This document shows, piece by piece, positions 43,568-52,847 of a stretch of 64,000 nucleotides of DNA (positions are counted from its first letter, which is position 1; every line of letters begins with the position of its first letter). Source of the stretch: Thiopseudomonas denitrificans. GTDB taxonomy: Bacteria; Pseudomonadota; Gammaproteobacteria; Pseudomonadales; Pseudomonadaceae. The position numbers were made by a program, and so were the translations under genes. The notes beneath the pieces were generated by a model. It did no database searches. It saw nothing but the letters and a program-made list of their open reading frames with translations, and was not told where the DNA came from. Where the stretch lies: positions 62,001-126,000 of the forward strand of contig NZ_LNJZ01000006.1 in NCBI RefSeq assembly GCF_002866065.1, written 5' to 3'.

Positions 43568-44303
43568 GTCTGCGTTGTTCTTCTACTATTTCTGGTTTTG
43601 CCGTCTGCTGTGCCACCGGCAAGGGCAACAGCCCTTTCAAGCGCCGGATGCGCTGGCGCTGCGCCGGCGCGGCATGTACCTGTTTGCGGGCCGCTATCAT
43701 ATAGCATGCACCCAGCGGCCACTGCCTTTTTGCCAGAAAAGCTTCCAGACGGCCACCTGCCCGCTGCCAGCCGGCAGGCAAATAATGGGCAAATACCGGC
43801 GCTTCCAGTGCAAAGCCAAGCACCGCCAGCCATTCCGATACTCGCGCCGCCGACAGTTTGTGGCTACGCTGCCACAGGCTGTCACCAACAAAGCCCTGCC
43901 ACCAGGGATTGCGCCCCGTCAGCAACAGATAACCACCGGGGCGCACCGCCCGGGCAGCCTCGCGCAGCAGATCATGGGGTGAGCGTGAAAATTCCAGGCT
44001 GTGTTGCAGCACGACTGCATCGGCACCATCCGGCTGAACCGGCCACTGGCTTTCGGAGCAATAAATGTCCTGCTCCTGCTCATCACTGCCAAGCCGTATC
44101 CGGCAACGGATGTCGCTGTGCCACTGTGCCCCGGTCACTGCGTTATACAGCAGCAGGTAGCTGCCAAAGCAGCGCTCCAGGCGTCGCTCCAGCCACTGCT
44201 GCTCCGCTTGCAGCAGCAAAGCGGACTGCGGCAGCGCCAGCCAGTGTCGCACTTCCAGCGGGGATACCGGCCCCCTCGCTTTCAACCGTGCCATTTCAAG
44301 CAT
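43560..44303 (-). CDS. SAM-dependent methyltransferase (class I, type 11-like)
   Basis: 247 residues starting at ATG 44303, which has GGAG six bases upstream; the much longer in-frame extension runs antisense through gloB and is rejected. The usual glycine-rich loop is poorly conserved ([13 protein letters not shown]). The core pattern [21 protein letters not shown] and [18 protein letters not shown] is clear for a methyltransferase-like fold. The gene between gloB and rnhA has the same neighbours in P. aeruginosa. Substrate unknown; the weak SAM-binding motif makes activity uncertain. Confidence 0.82.
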   Translation of the reverse strand: MLEMARLKARGPVSPLEVRHWLALPQSALLLQAEQQWLERRLERCFGSYLLLYNAVTGAQWHSDIRCRIRLGSDEQEQDIYCSESQWPVQPDGADAVVLQHSLEFSRSPHDLLREAARAVRPGGYLLLTGRNPWWQGFVGDSLWQRSHKLSAARVSEWLAVLGFALEAPVFAHYLPAGWQRAGGRLEAFLAKRQWPLGACYMIAARKQVHAAPAQRQRIRRLKGLLPLPVAQQTAKPEIVEEQRRHD

Positions 44304-44390
44304 ATGTTTCTCCATATCCTGCCGGGATCGACAGCAGTTTTGACGGTCTGTTATGGTTCTGCAACCGTTGATTTTTTTACAGGACATTCC

Positions 44391-45167
44391 ATGTTGACCA
44401 TCACTGCCCTGCCCGCGTTTAACGACAACTATATCTGGCTGCTGCAAAACCCGGTCACACACTGCTGCGCAGTGGTTGACCCGGGCGACGCCGGCCCAGT
44501 CATCCGCTGGCTGGAAGACAACCCGCAGTGGCAGCTGACCGACATCCTGATCACCCATCATCATCGTGACCATACCGGTGGCATCGCGGCGTTGAAGCAG
44601 CTGACCGGCGCTACAGTATATGGCCCGCAGCTGGAAACCATCGAGGGTGTTGACCATCCCCTGTCCGACGGCCAGCAGGTGCAGGTACTGGGGCGCACGC
44701 TCAGTGTCCTGCATGTCCCGGGACATACCCTGGGCCATATTGCCTACTACCTGGACGGACAACAGCCATGGTTGTTTAGCGGCGATACATTGTTTCTGGC
44801 CGGCTGTGGCCGCCTGTTCGAAGGAACGCCGGAGCAAATGTACCATTCCCTGCAACGCCTGGCTGCACTGCCGGCCCACACCCTGGTGTATTGCACTCAC
44901 GAATACAGCCTGTCCAACCTGAAATTTGCCGCTGCCGTGGAGCCGGACAATACAGTCATCAGCGCCCGCATGCAGGAAATCGATGCGCTGCGCAAGCAGG
45001 ACCGGATCAGTCTGCCCAGCACCCTGGCCGACGAGCTGGCCACCAATCCCTTCCTGCGTTGCAACGAGCAGCAGGTGATTACCAGCGCAGCCCGCGAAAG
45101 CGGACAGCCGCCGGCAAGTCCGGTGGAGGTGTTTGCCGCCATCCGTGTCTGGAAAGACAACTTCTGA
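44391..45167 (+). CDS. gloB: Hydroxyacylglutathione hydrolase (glyoxalase II)
   Basis: 258 residues. Metallo-beta-lactamase fold with the di-metal motif [10 protein letters not shown], then [13 protein letters not shown] and [13 protein letters not shown], and the glutathione-binding C-terminal helices ([14 protein letters not shown]). It hydrolyses S-lactoylglutathione to lactate in methylglyoxal detoxification. AGGA stands seven bases before ATG 44391. It is divergent from the methyltransferase gene across 87 bases. Confidence 0.96.
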   Translation: MLTITALPAFNDNYIWLLQNPVTHCCAVVDPGDAGPVIRWLEDNPQWQLTDILITHHHRDHTGGIAALKQLTGATVYGPQLETIEGVDHPLSDGQQVQVLGRTLSVLHVPGHTLGHIAYYLDGQQPWLFSGDTLFLAGCGRLFEGTPEQMYHSLQRLAALPAHTLVYCTHEYSLSNLKFAAAVEPDNTVISARMQEIDALRKQDRISLPSTLADELATNPFLRCNEQQVITSAARESGQPPASPVEVFAAIRVWKDNF

Positions 45168-45203
45168 CATCTGGTCATGTCACAGCTGATGGCTTTCTGC
45201 AGA

Positions 45204-45236
45204 AGCGGGCTTGTCCTTCGACAAGTTTAGCCCGCT
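45204..45236 (+). terminator. Stem-loop after gloB (REP-like)
   Basis: AGCGGGCTTGTC (45204-45215) pairs with GACAAGTTTAGCCCGCT (45220-45236) with a small bulge. It resembles the AGCGGGCTTGCCCGC core of Pseudomonas REP elements. It may end the gloB transcript; no T tract follows. Confidence 0.5.
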
Positions 45237-45320
45237 GACATGCAGCTTCGGCCGGTTCCGCTTGACCACCCTGCCCGTCGTCCATAGAATTTGCAGAATT
45301 TTATTTTTTCCAGTTATTCC

Positions 45321-46895
45321 ATGCCAAACGCAGCTTTTCATCCTCACGGGCAGATCACCCGGATGCTGTGCAGCGGGCTGCTTGCCTGCACCGCACTGCT
45401 ATTTGCCGGTTGCCAGCAATCAGGCTTGCAGCCACAAATCCAGGATGAACAGGCCCTCAAAGAACGCCTGGCACCACTGGACATGCCAAATCGCAACTGG
45501 TCCGAACAGGCTCTGCGGCAAAGCCGGGCCACTACTGCGACCGCTGCTTCTGCCCAGGTGGTTGATGATGAAAACACCCCGGCCATCAGCGACATCTGGC
45601 AACGTATCCGCCACGGTTTCCAGCTGCTGGACGAAGACCTGGACAACCCCCGCATCGACCAGCAACGCCTGTGGTTCGCCAGCCGTACCGGCTCGCTGGA
45701 AACCATTGCCAAGCGCAGCAGCCCCTACATCCACTATATTGTCGAAGCACTGGACAACCGCGACATGCCGCTGGAGCTGGCTCTGCTGCCGGTGATTGAA
45801 AGTGCGTACAACCCTCTGGCCTACTCGCCGTCCCAGGCCGCCGGACTGTGGCAGTTCATTCCCTCGACCGGCCGCAACTTCAAGCTCAAGCAGACACGCT
45901 GGTATGACGGCCGTCGTGATATCGTCGCCTCGACCGAGGCTGCCCTGGACTATCTGACCTACCTGAATCAGATGTTCGACGGTGACTGGTTGCTGACCCT
46001 GGCCGCTTACAATGCCGGCGAGGGCACTGTCAGCCGCGCCATCAAGCGCAACAACGGGCTTGGCCTGCCGACCGACTACTGGAACCTGCAGCTCCCCAAA
46101 CAGACCCAGGCCTATGTGCCCAAGCTGCTGGGCCTGGCCCAGCTCATCGCCAGCCCGCAAGCCTACGCCCTGAACCTGCCCGAGGTGCCGGACGAACCCT
46201 ACTTCGCCCGCGTCCCTCTGGAACACCAGCTGGACCTGCAACGCATCGCGTCTCTGGCCAAGGTGCCGGCAGAACATATCCGTGCACTGAATCCGGCCTT
46301 CAAGGAAGGCATCACCCTCGACGGGCCGCAACACGTGCTGGTACCGGCGGAGCAGGCCGAGCGTCTAGAGCGCAAACTGGCCACGCTAGACCCTGACGAG
46401 CTGCTGCAGGTACAGCCCTACATTGTGCGCTCCGGCGACACCCTGTCCGGCATTGCCCAGCGCCACGGCACCTCGGTGGCCAGCATCCGTCAGCTGAACA
46501 AGCTGAAAAACAACCAGTTGCGTATTGGCCAGCACCTCAAGCTGGCCGGGGCCGCACCACAGGTTGCCCAGCAGACAACCACCAGCACCACTTCCAAAGC
46601 GCCCGCTGCCAGCAAATACCAGGTACGCAAGGGCGATACCCTGGGCGCCATTGCCGCCCGTCATGGCACCAGCGTGAAACAGCTGCGCCAGCTGAACAAC
46701 CTGCAGCATGACCGGCTCAAGATCGGCCAGACCCTGCTGATCAAGCCCGGCAGCACCCGCTATGTGGTCCGTGCCGGCGATACATTCACGGGCATTGCCC
46801 AGCGTCATAAAGTCAGTGTCCGCCAGCTGCAAAGCTGGAATCCGTCACAAAGCAAACTGCTCAAACCGGGCCAGACGCTGACGCTGCATCTGTAG
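45321..46895 (+). CDS. mltD: Membrane-bound lytic murein transglycosylase D
   Basis: 524 residues. Lipoprotein signal with lipobox LLFAGC (Cys near 31). The SLT domain (about 140-280) has the catalytic Glu in LPVIESAYNPLAYSPSQAAGLWQFIP and the TLAAYNAGEGTV segment. Three LysM peptidoglycan-binding repeats follow near 375, 433 and 480, each beginning Y-x-V-R-x-G-D-T. It cleaves glycan strands in the outer-membrane-facing wall. Start 45321 is uncertain: no good ribosome site, and ATG 45363 is possible. The stop codon falls inside a repeat element. Confidence 0.94.
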   Translation: MPNAAFHPHGQITRMLCSGLLACTALLFAGCQQSGLQPQIQDEQALKERLAPLDMPNRNWSEQALRQSRATTATAASAQVVDDENTPAISDIWQRIRHGFQLLDEDLDNPRIDQQRLWFASRTGSLETIAKRSSPYIHYIVEALDNRDMPLELALLPVIESAYNPLAYSPSQAAGLWQFIPSTGRNFKLKQTRWYDGRRDIVASTEAALDYLTYLNQMFDGDWLLTLAAYNAGEGTVSRAIKRNNGLGLPTDYWNLQLPKQTQAYVPKLLGLAQLIASPQAYALNLPEVPDEPYFARVPLEHQLDLQRIASLAKVPAEHIRALNPAFKEGITLDGPQHVLVPAEQAERLERKLATLDPDELLQVQPYIVRSGDTLSGIAQRHGTSVASIRQLNKLKNNQLRIGQHLKLAGAAPQVAQQTTTSTTSKAPAASKYQVRKGDTLGAIAARHGTSVKQLRQLNNLQHDRLKIGQTLLIKPGSTRYVVRAGDTFTGIAQRHKVSVRQLQSWNPSQSKLLKPGQTLTLHL

Positions 46896-47002
46896 GTCCG
46901 GATTTATCCGGACAAACCTGGTCAAATCTGGCAATAGCGAGACTATGTGCGAATGAATTCGCACCTACATGATCATCTGTAGGTTCGAATTTATTCGAAC
47001 AA
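46891..47002. repeat. Dispersed palindromic repeat elements between mltD and the binding-protein genes
   Basis: Three 24-base palindromic modules: 46891-46914 (TGTAGGTCCGGATTTATCCG...), 46946-46969 (inverted type, TGTGCGAATGAATTCGCACC...) and 46979-47002 (TGTAGGTTCGAATTTATTCG...). They are the same two building blocks as in the 97-bp tandem array and at 55451-55531. The mltD stop codon TAG is made by the first bases of the element. Confidence 0.9.
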
Positions 47003-47072
47003 TCCCGACATGCGTACGCCAGCACAGCAGACTGCCGGCATTTCACGTTAGACTAGGCGGTCATCCACACTC

Positions 47073-48929
47073 ATGCCTGCTTCCGGGAGAACATCTTTGC
47101 TTTATTTGTTACGTTTTCTCGTTATTGCCACTTTGCTGCATGCCGGTCTGGTGCAGGCTGCGGTCACCCTGAGTCACGGTTTTGCCCGTTTCGGCCAGCC
47201 GCAATACCCCGCCAGCTTCAGTCACTTCGACTGGGTCAACCCGGCAGCGCCCAAGGGCGGTCACCTGCGCCTGATGGCCCTGGGCACCTTTGACAGCCTG
47301 AACCCCTACATCCTGAAAGGCACCAGCCCGATTGGCACCGGCGATTTCTATCAATACGGCATCAGCGAGCTAAACGCGCCTTTGATGGTCGGGCATGGCA
47401 GCTTCGACCCGTCCGGTGACGAGACCGCCAGCGCCTACGGGCTGGTCGCCGAAAGCATCCAGTACGCCGACGACCTGCGCTGGGTGGTGTTCAACCTGCG
47501 CAAGCAGGCCCGCTTCCATGATGACCGGCCGATCACCGCCAGCGATGTCGAATTTTCCTGGCGCACCCTGAAAAAACACGGACACCCGCAATACCGCAAT
47601 TATCTGAAGGATGTAGCCCGCGTCGAGATTCTTGCGCCGCTCAAGGTGCGCTTTGTGTTCAAGCAACCGGCTACTCGTCAGCAGATCCTTGATCTGGGTG
47701 ATTTGCCGGTGCTGCCCAAGCACTACTGGAGCAAACGCGACTTCACCCAGACCAGCTTCGAGCCGCCGCTGGGCAGCGGTCCCTACCGCATCACCGAGGT
47801 CAAGCCCGGGCGCAGCCTGCGCTTCGAACGGGTGAAAAACTGGTGGGGCAAGGATTTGCCGGTAAACGTCGGCAAGTACAACATCGATCGTATCGATGTG
47901 GACTTCTATCGCGACCGTCATGTTGCCTTCGAGGCGTTCAAGGCCGGCAGCTTCGACCTGTACATCGAGCATCAGGCCAAGAACTGGGCCAGCAACTACC
48001 GCTTTCCTGCCCTGTTGCGCGGTGACGTGCTTCGTGCCGAAATCCCGCACCAGATTCCGACCCCGACCCAGGCGCTGTTCATCAACACCCGTCGCGCACC
48101 CTTTGACGATGTGCGGGTGCGCGAAGCCCTGTCGCTGCTGTTCGACTTCGAATGGGCCAACCGCACGTTATTCAACAGCGTCTATCAGCGTACCACCAGT
48201 TTTTTCCCCAACAGCCCCTTTGCCGCCCGCGACATTCCATTGGGTGCCGAATGGCTGCTACTCAAACCCTGGCAAGAGCAATTGCCCGACGGCCTGCTTG
48301 AACAACCCTTCCAGGTACCGGTCACCGACGGCCGTGGCATTCCCCGCGAACAGCTGGCCCGGGCGCTGGCACTGTTCCAGCAGGCGGGCTGGAAAGCCGG
48401 CCGCAACGGATTGAAAAACAGCCAGGGCAAGCTGCTGCAACTGGAAATCCTGCTGGTCAATCCGGGGCTGGAGCGCATCCTGCAGTCCTATGTCCAGACC
48501 CTGCGCCGCATCGGCATCGAGGCTCGCCTGCGTACCGTCGACCGTGCCCAGTTCAAGCACCGGCTGGACGCGTTCGACTATGACATGACATTGCTGGTGC
48601 TGCCGCAAAGCCTGAATCCCGGCCCGGAACAATGGCTGTATTTCCACTCCAGTCAGGCCGGCATACGGGGCGGCAAGAATTACGCCGGCATCCAGAATCC
48701 GGTGGTGGACGCCATGCTGGAAGCCGTCATGCAGGCCCGCACCCGCAACGAACTGGAATCGGCAATGCAAGCGCTCGACCGTGTATTGTTGTGGCAACAT
48801 TATGTTGTGCCGAACTGGTATATTAGCCAGCACCGCATCGCTTACAGCAAGCGGCTGCAACATCCCCAGATACCCCCCTACACCCTTGGCCTGCGTGCCT
48901 GGTGGCTCGACCCGGCGGAGACCCCCTGA
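47073..48929 (+). CDS. ABC importer solute-binding protein, family 5 (YejA-like), copy 1
   Basis: 618 residues. Signal peptide (LLYLLRFLVIATLLHAGLVQAA), then an SBP family 5 domain: SHFDWVNPAAPKGGHLRLMA, GTFDSLNPYIL, ARFHDDRPITASDVEFSWR and PPLGSGPYRITEVKPGRSLRF. YejA-like proteins bind oligopeptides or related solutes for the YejBEF importer. ATG 47073 has no ribosome site; TTG 47097, with GGGAG seven bases upstream, may be the true start. Its stop overlaps the start of the second binding protein (TGATG). Confidence 0.9.
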   Translation: MPASGRTSLLYLLRFLVIATLLHAGLVQAAVTLSHGFARFGQPQYPASFSHFDWVNPAAPKGGHLRLMALGTFDSLNPYILKGTSPIGTGDFYQYGISELNAPLMVGHGSFDPSGDETASAYGLVAESIQYADDLRWVVFNLRKQARFHDDRPITASDVEFSWRTLKKHGHPQYRNYLKDVARVEILAPLKVRFVFKQPATRQQILDLGDLPVLPKHYWSKRDFTQTSFEPPLGSGPYRITEVKPGRSLRFERVKNWWGKDLPVNVGKYNIDRIDVDFYRDRHVAFEAFKAGSFDLYIEHQAKNWASNYRFPALLRGDVLRAEIPHQIPTPTQALFINTRRAPFDDVRVREALSLLFDFEWANRTLFNSVYQRTTSFFPNSPFAARDIPLGAEWLLLKPWQEQLPDGLLEQPFQVPVTDGRGIPREQLARALALFQQAGWKAGRNGLKNSQGKLLQLEILLVNPGLERILQSYVQTLRRIGIEARLRTVDRAQFKHRLDAFDYDMTLLVLPQSLNPGPEQWLYFHSSQAGIRGGKNYAGIQNPVVDAMLEAVMQARTRNELESAMQALDRVLLWQHYVVPNWYISQHRIAYSKRLQHPQIPPYTLGLRAWWLDPAETP

Positions 48930-50740
48930 TGACCGGACACCTGACAACAAGGCTGCTGGCCCTGCTGTTACTGCTGACATGCGCCACCGGCAGCCATGCC
49001 GAACACGCGCTGACCCTCTATGGCGAAGCGCCAAAGTACCCGGCAGATTTCCGTCATTTCGACTACGTCAATCCGGATGCACCCAAGGGCGGCACCCTGC
49101 GCCTGTCCGGCCTGAACGGCTTCGACAGCCTCAACCCCTTCATTCCCAAGGGCAATGCCGCCGACCATATCGGCCTGATCTACGACACCCTGACCTACCA
49201 CTCGCCGGACGAGCCCTTTACCGAATACGGCCTGCTGGCCGAACGCATCGAGCGTGATCCGGACAACCTTTTCGTACGCTTCCAGCTGCGTCCCGAAGCC
49301 CGCTTCCATGATGGCCAGCCGGTCACCGCCGAAGACGTTGCCCACACCTTCGAGCTGCTCACCACCCAGGGCCACCCGCTGTACCGCCAGTACTATGCCG
49401 ACGTAGCCGAGGTGGTGGTCGAGAGCCAGCACAGCGTGCGTTTCGACTTCAAGCACGGGCACAACCGCGAGCTGCCGCTGATTCTCGGCCAGCTGCAGGT
49501 GCTGCCCAAACACTGGTGGCAAGGCAACGACTTCAGCAAGACCTCGTTGCAGCCGCCACTGGGCAGCGGCCCCTACCGCATCGGCAGGGTATCTGCCGGA
49601 CGCAGCATCATCTACGAGCGGGTAGCCGACTGGTGGGGCAAGGATTTGCCGGTCAGCCGTGGCCAGTACAACTTCGACCGGGTACACATCGACTACTACC
49701 AGGACATGTCGGTAGCGCTGGAAGCCTTCAAGGCCGGCCAGTTCGACTTCAACCTGGAGTATTCCGCCAAGGACTGGGCCACCGGCTACAACTCGCCGGC
49801 ACTCAAGCGCGGCGACATCCTGCGCGAGGAAATCCACAACCACAACCCGGTCGGCATGCAGGCCTATGTCTTCAACCTGCGCCGCCCGATGTTCCAGGAC
49901 CGCCGGGTGCGCGAGGCGATCGCCCTGTTGTTCGACTACGAGTGGACCAACAAGCAGCTGTTCTATGGTGCCTACCTGCGCACCAACAGCTTCTTTGCCA
50001 ATTCCGAACTGGCTTCCAGCGGCCTGCCTGACGAAGCCGAGCTGGAACTGCTGGAGCCGCTACGCGGACAGATTCCCGACGAAGTCTTCACCACGCCCTT
50101 CAAGCTGCCGGTCAGTGATGCCAGCGGCATCATCCGTGAGCGCCGTCTGCAAGCATGGCAGCTGCTGCAGGACGCCGGCTACCGCATCGAGAAGGACCGC
50201 ATGGTGAATGCCGACGGCCAGCCGCTGGCCTTCGAGTTCATCATCGCCCAGACCAACCTTGAGCGCGTGTTGCTGCCGTTCAAGCGCAACCTTGAAGAAC
50301 TGGGCATCGAGATGACCATCCGCCGTGCCGACGTGTCCCAGTACATCAACCGCATGCGTTCGCGGGATTTCGACATGACCTCGGCGATCTGGTCACAGTC
50401 CAGTTCGCCCGGCAATGAACAGCGCGACTTCTGGCACTCCAGCAGCTTCGACAACCCCGGCAGCCGCAACTTCATCGGCCTGCAGGACCCGGCCATCGAC
50501 AGCCTGGTGGAAGGCCTGATCAACGCCGACAGTCGCGACAGCCTGATCACCCACACCCGCGCACTCGACCGCGTACTGCTGTGGGGCCACTACGTGATCC
50601 CCAACTACTACACCGACAGCTGGCGTATCGCCCACTGGAAGCACCTGCAGCGGCCAGCGAAGCCGCCACTATACGACTACGGCCTGTTCACCTGGTGGAT
50701 CGACGGCCAGCAGCCGCAAGTACAGGAGGCTGCTGAGTAA
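48929..50740 (+). CDS. ABC importer solute-binding protein, family 5 (YejA-like), copy 2
   Basis: 603 residues. Signal peptide (LLALLLLLTCATGSHA), then the same domain plan as its upstream neighbour: RHFDYVNPDAPKGGTLRL, GFDSLNPFIPKGN, ARFHDGQPVTAEDVAHTF and PPLGSGPYRIGRVSAGRS. It ends immediately before yejB. Two paralogues for one membrane channel suggest two ligand ranges. The overlapping start (TGATG) shows translational coupling. Periplasmic. Confidence 0.92.
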   Translation: MTGHLTTRLLALLLLLTCATGSHAEHALTLYGEAPKYPADFRHFDYVNPDAPKGGTLRLSGLNGFDSLNPFIPKGNAADHIGLIYDTLTYHSPDEPFTEYGLLAERIERDPDNLFVRFQLRPEARFHDGQPVTAEDVAHTFELLTTQGHPLYRQYYADVAEVVVESQHSVRFDFKHGHNRELPLILGQLQVLPKHWWQGNDFSKTSLQPPLGSGPYRIGRVSAGRSIIYERVADWWGKDLPVSRGQYNFDRVHIDYYQDMSVALEAFKAGQFDFNLEYSAKDWATGYNSPALKRGDILREEIHNHNPVGMQAYVFNLRRPMFQDRRVREAIALLFDYEWTNKQLFYGAYLRTNSFFANSELASSGLPDEAELELLEPLRGQIPDEVFTTPFKLPVSDASGIIRERRLQAWQLLQDAGYRIEKDRMVNADGQPLAFEFIIAQTNLERVLLPFKRNLEELGIEMTIRRADVSQYINRMRSRDFDMTSAIWSQSSSPGNEQRDFWHSSSFDNPGSRNFIGLQDPAIDSLVEGLINADSRDSLITHTRALDRVLLWGHYVIPNYYTDSWRIAHWKHLQRPAKPPLYDYGLFTWWIDGQQPQVQEAAE

Positions 50741-51823
50741 ATGGCCGCCTATATCGTCCGTCGCCTGCTGCTGATCATCCCCACCCTGTTCGGCATCCTG
50801 CTGCTCAACTTCGTCATCATCCAGGCTGCCCCCGGCGGCCCGGTCGAGCAGATGATCGCCAAGCTGGAAGGCTTTGACAGTGCCGCCGGTGGTGCCACCG
50901 GGCGCATTTCCGGCGGCGGTAGCGAGGTCGGCAGCAGCAGCGGCCAGTATCGTGGCGCCCAGGGACTGGACCCTGAGCTGGTGGCCGAAATCGAGCGCAT
51001 GTACGGCTTTGACAAGCCGGCACCGGAGCGCTTCTGGATCATGCTGAAAAACTACGCCCGTTTCGATTTCGGCAACAGCTTCTTCCGCGATGCCAAGGTC
51101 ACCGAGCTGATTGTCGAGAAGATGCCGGTCTCGGTGTCGCTGGGGCTGTGGAGCACCCTGCTGATGTATCTGGTGTCGATACCCCTGGGCATCAGCAAGG
51201 CGGTACGCCACGGCAGTACCTTCGACATGTGGACCAGTACCGCCATCGTGCTCGGCTATGCCATTCCCGCGTTCCTGTTTGCCATCCTGCTGGTGGTGGT
51301 GTTTGCCGGCGGCAGCTACCTGAGCTGGTTTCCACTGCGCGGTCTGACTTCGCCCAACTTCGAGGACCTGAGCACGCTGGGCAAGATCGGCGATTATTTC
51401 TGGCACCTGGCCCTGCCGGTCACAGCCTTAGTGATCGGCAACTTCGCCACCCTGACCCTGCTGACCAAAAACAGCTTTCTTGACGAGATCAACAAGCAGT
51501 ATGTGGTCACCGCCCGCGCCAAGGGCCTGAGCGAGCGCCGCGTGCTCTATGGTCATGTGTTCCGCAATGCCATGCTGATCATCATTGCCGGCTTCCCCGC
51601 CGCCTTCATCGGCATGTTCTTCACCGGCTCGCTGCTGATCGAGGTGATCTTCTCGCTGGACGGCCTGGGCCTGCTCAGTTTCGAGGCGGCCATCAACCGG
51701 GACTATCCGGTGGTGTTCGGCACGCTGTTCCTGTTCACCCTGCTGGGTCTGCTGGTCAAACTGATCGGCGACATCACCTACACCCTGGTGGACCCGCGCA
51801 TCGACTTCTCGGGCAGGGGCTGA
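50741..51823 (+). CDS. yejB: ABC importer permease YejB
   Basis: 360 residues. [24 protein letters not shown] is the standard first helix of YejB/OppB permeases. A glycine/serine-rich linker ([21 protein letters not shown]) inserts at about 48-70, as usual in YejB. The EAA coupling loop is [23 protein letters not shown]. About six membrane segments. Directly follows the second binding-protein gene (no gap) and precedes yejE by four bases. Partner of YejE in the inner-membrane channel. Confidence 0.93.
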   Translation: MAAYIVRRLLLIIPTLFGILLLNFVIIQAAPGGPVEQMIAKLEGFDSAAGGATGRISGGGSEVGSSSGQYRGAQGLDPELVAEIERMYGFDKPAPERFWIMLKNYARFDFGNSFFRDAKVTELIVEKMPVSVSLGLWSTLLMYLVSIPLGISKAVRHGSTFDMWTSTAIVLGYAIPAFLFAILLVVVFAGGSYLSWFPLRGLTSPNFEDLSTLGKIGDYFWHLALPVTALVIGNFATLTLLTKNSFLDEINKQYVVTARAKGLSERRVLYGHVFRNAMLIIIAGFPAAFIGMFFTGSLLIEVIFSLDGLGLLSFEAAINRDYPVVFGTLFLFTLLGLLVKLIGDITYTLVDPRIDFSGRG

Positions 51824-51827
51824 CGTC

Positions 51828-52847
51828 ATGGCATTGTCTCCGGTCAACCAGCGGCGTTTCGCCCAGTTCAAGGCCCACCGTCGCGGCTGGTATTCGCTGT
51901 GGCTGTTTCTTGCGCTGTTTGTGCTCAGCCTGGGAGCCGAGCTGATCGCCAACGACAAGCCGCTGGTGGTGCGCTACGACAGCAGCTGGTATTTCCCGGT
52001 GTTCAAGCGCTACGCCGAAACCGAATTCGGCGGCGAGTTTCCGCTGCAGGCCAACTACAAGAGCCCCTACATCCGCGAGCTGATTGCCGAAAAGGACGGC
52101 TGGATGCTGTGGCCGCCGATTCCCTTCAGCTACGACAGCATCAACTACGATCTGAACGTGCCGGCCCCTGCTCCGCCATCCAGCGTCAACTGGCTGGGCA
52201 CCGACGATCAGGGCCGTGACGTGCTGGCACGGGTGATCTACGGCCTGCGCATTTCGGTGCTGTTTGCCCTCACCCTGACGCTGTGCAGCTCGGTGCTGGG
52301 TGTGCTGGCCGGTGCCCTGCAGGGCTTCTATGGCGGCTGGGTGGATCTGGCCGGCCAGCGTTTTCTGGAGATCTGGTCCGGGCTGCCGGTGCTTTATCTG
52401 CTGATCATCATGGCCAGTTTCATTCAGCCCAATTTCTGGTGGCTGCTGGGCATCATGCTGCTGTTTTCCTGGATGAGCCTGGTCGATCTGGTGCGTGCCG
52501 AATTTCTGCGCGGGCGCAACCTTGAATATGTCCGGGCCGCGCGGGCACTGGGCATGCGTGATGCGCCCATCATGTTCCGTCACATCCTGCCCAATGCCAT
52601 GGTCTCCACCATGACTTACATGCCCTTCATCATCACCGGCGCCATCGGCACACTGACCGCGCTGGATTTTCTCGGCTTCGGCCTGCCACCCGGTTCCCCC
52701 TCCCTTGGCGAGCTGGTTGCGCAGGGCAAGGCCAACCTGCAGGCACCCTGGCTGGGCATTACCGCCTTTGCCGTGCTGGCGATTTTGCTGAGTTTGCTGG
52801 TATTCATCGGGGAGGCGGCACGCGATGCATTCGACCCCAGAAAATAA
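51828..52847 (+). CDS. yejE: ABC importer permease YejE
   Basis: 339 residues. The N-terminal cytoplasmic stretch FAQFKAHRRGWYSLWLFLALF is typical of YejE. A long periplasmic loop (FGGEFPLQANYKSPYIRELI) follows the first helix. The DppC-like core has GTDDQGRDVLARVIYGLRIS, and the EAA loop is YVRAARALGMRDAPIMFRHI. About six membrane segments. Its 3' end overlaps yejF by 23 bases, so translation is coupled. Confidence 0.93.
   Translation: MALSPVNQRRFAQFKAHRRGWYSLWLFLALFVLSLGAELIANDKPLVVRYDSSWYFPVFKRYAETEFGGEFPLQANYKSPYIRELIAEKDGWMLWPPIPFSYDSINYDLNVPAPAPPSSVNWLGTDDQGRDVLARVIYGLRISVLFALTLTLCSSVLGVLAGALQGFYGGWVDLAGQRFLEIWSGLPVLYLLIIMASFIQPNFWWLLGIMLLFSWMSLVDLVRAEFLRGRNLEYVRAARALGMRDAPIMFRHILPNAMVSTMTYMPFIITGAIGTLTALDFLGFGLPPGSPSLGELVAQGKANLQAPWLGITAFAVLAILLSLLVFIGEAARDAFDPRK

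Noticed and set aside
43560-45170. 536-codon version of the methyltransferase gene
   Set aside because: The N-terminal 289 codons are antisense to gloB; a good ribosome site marks ATG 44303.
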